Source: Arabidopsis thaliana
Taxonomy: Eukaryota > Streptophyta > Magnoliopsida > Brassicales > Brassicaceae
Reading direction: 5' to 3'
Assembly: GCF_000001735.4 (NCBI RefSeq)
Contig: NC_003076.8
Location: forward strand, 26,601,835-26,665,834
Length of the DNA: 64,000 nt
Of this stretch, positions 63,347 to 64,000 are shown piece after piece. Positions within the stretch are counted from its first letter, which is position 1. Each line of letters begins with the position of its first letter. Below the pieces are notes generated by a model. It searched no databases. It saw only the letters and a list, made by a program, of their open reading frames with translations, and was not told the origin of the DNA. The position numbers were made by a program, and so were the translations under genes.

Positions 63347-64000
63347 ATGGCAGAAACTCCTCAACCGTATCTCATCTTCGTCTTCTTCGTCTTCACTCTA
63401 ACCGTTGCTACACAAACCACCGGTTCGGTTAAGTGCAAAACAAGTTTGCTCCGTTACCCGTTTGGTTTCTCCGACGGTTATCCGATCCGATTCAACTGCT
63501 CTGAGATAACCGGAGAGGCCGTGATCGGTGAATTCGCTGTGCAAGAAGTGACAAACTCCAACATCTACGTCGAAATCCCGCCGGTTTGCAAACGCAACAT
63601 CCGTAAAATCGAACAACTTTTCCGGGAAAATCTTGCTCCGTCGAAATTACAGAACATAATTCTCGTCCAAGGATGCAAGAAACAGAACAAGTCTTCTAAT
63701 TGCTTAATCCGCAATAAATTCGTTGAAAACCGGTTAAATCTCAGCAAATGTAAATCTCCGGTTAGCTGTCTCGACGGAGCAACAACGACAACTGCCGATG
63801 TGATGAGTTTAGGCGACGTTGTGAACGGAAGTGGATGTAAGTATTGGTTCTCTTCTATTTCTCAATCGCAAGTTTCGGTCAATTTGGGTCGACTCAAGCT
63901 TGATTGGTGGCTTAAGGGAAGTTGCAGTAACACCACTTGCTCGGAGAACGCAGACTGTGCCAAAGTTAAGCTCGACGACGGTGGACTCGGTCATCGCTGC
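63347..64000 (+). CDS. WAKL21: Wall-associated receptor kinase-like, N-terminal part (At5g66790, WAKL21)
   Basis: The open frame runs from ATG 63347 through the window end without a stop, giving 218 codons. A signal peptide (YLIFVFFVFTLTVATQTTG, about 8-26) is followed by the galacturonan-binding GUB_WAK module: 'CKTSLLRYPFGFSDGYPIRF' with Cys at 30, the next Cys in 'FNCSE', and further paired Cys down to 'CSNTTCSENADCAKV'. The membrane helix and the cytosolic Ser/Thr kinase domain lie beyond 64000, so the kinase assignment comes from recognising the gene. Proteins of this type sit in the plasma membrane, bind pectin or its fragments and signal into the cell. Confidence 0.88.
   Translation, partial: MAETPQPYLIFVFFVFTLTVATQTTGSVKCKTSLLRYPFGFSDGYPIRFNCSEITGEAVIGEFAVQEVTNSNIYVEIPPVCKRNIRKIEQLFRENLAPSKLQNIILVQGCKKQNKSSNCLIRNKFVENRLNLSKCKSPVSCLDGATTTTADVMSLGDVVNGSGCKYWFSSISQSQVSVNLGRLKLDWWLKGSCSNTTCSENADCAKVKLDDGGLGHRC

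Overview
The window is nuclear DNA of a flowering plant, and I recognise it as Arabidopsis thaliana, distal long arm of chromosome 5 (locus block At5g66650 to At5g66790; locus names are recalled, not searched). It has AT-rich intergenic DNA, GT-AG introns, plant-only families (GRAS, HD-Zip I, IDD zinc finger, UGT72, DUF677/UPF0496, DUF620, WAK-like) and a nuclear tRNA gene. I built the gene models by hand from splice sites and reading frame. Where I recall the published protein length (DGL1 437, UGT72E2 481, HB53 228, PP2C 414, IDD1 500, DDM1 764, SDH1-1 634, SCL4 584 aa) the hand model gives the same number.

Layout. 1.4-18.7 kb, minus strand: a calcium uniporter family protein, three tandem DUF677 paralogues (7.5-14.7 kb) and the oligosaccharyltransferase subunit DGL1. 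This part is the least ordinary. It holds two arrays of AT-rich repeats (5.0-6.1 and 11.4-12.0 kb) either side of the first two DUF677 genes, a 5'-truncated LINE insertion with a 16-bp target-site duplication ending on the stop codon of the second DUF677 gene, and a short B3-domain-like remnant. 18.7-34.8 kb: two large gene-poor stretches around the monolignol glucosyltransferase UGT72E2 and the HD-Zip gene HB53. 34.8-42.0 kb: a Raf-like kinase (+), then a PP2C phosphatase and IDD1/ENHYDROUS (-). 45.3-64.0 kb: a DUF620 gene, the chromatin remodeller DDM1, a tRNA-Glu gene on the opposite strand, the succinate dehydrogenase flavoprotein SDH1-1, the GRAS gene SCL4, a small LEA-like gene and the first 218 codons of a wall-associated kinase-like gene (WAKL21), cut by the window end.

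The genes are independent transcription units. Apart from the DUF677 tandem family there is no cluster that works as one system, and I found no previously undescribed biological system. The points most worth a second look are the LINE insertion, the two flanking repeat arrays, the B3 remnant, an overlapping upstream ORF before SCL4, a tandem splice acceptor in the PP2C gene, and several paired cis-element candidates in the long intergenic regions.
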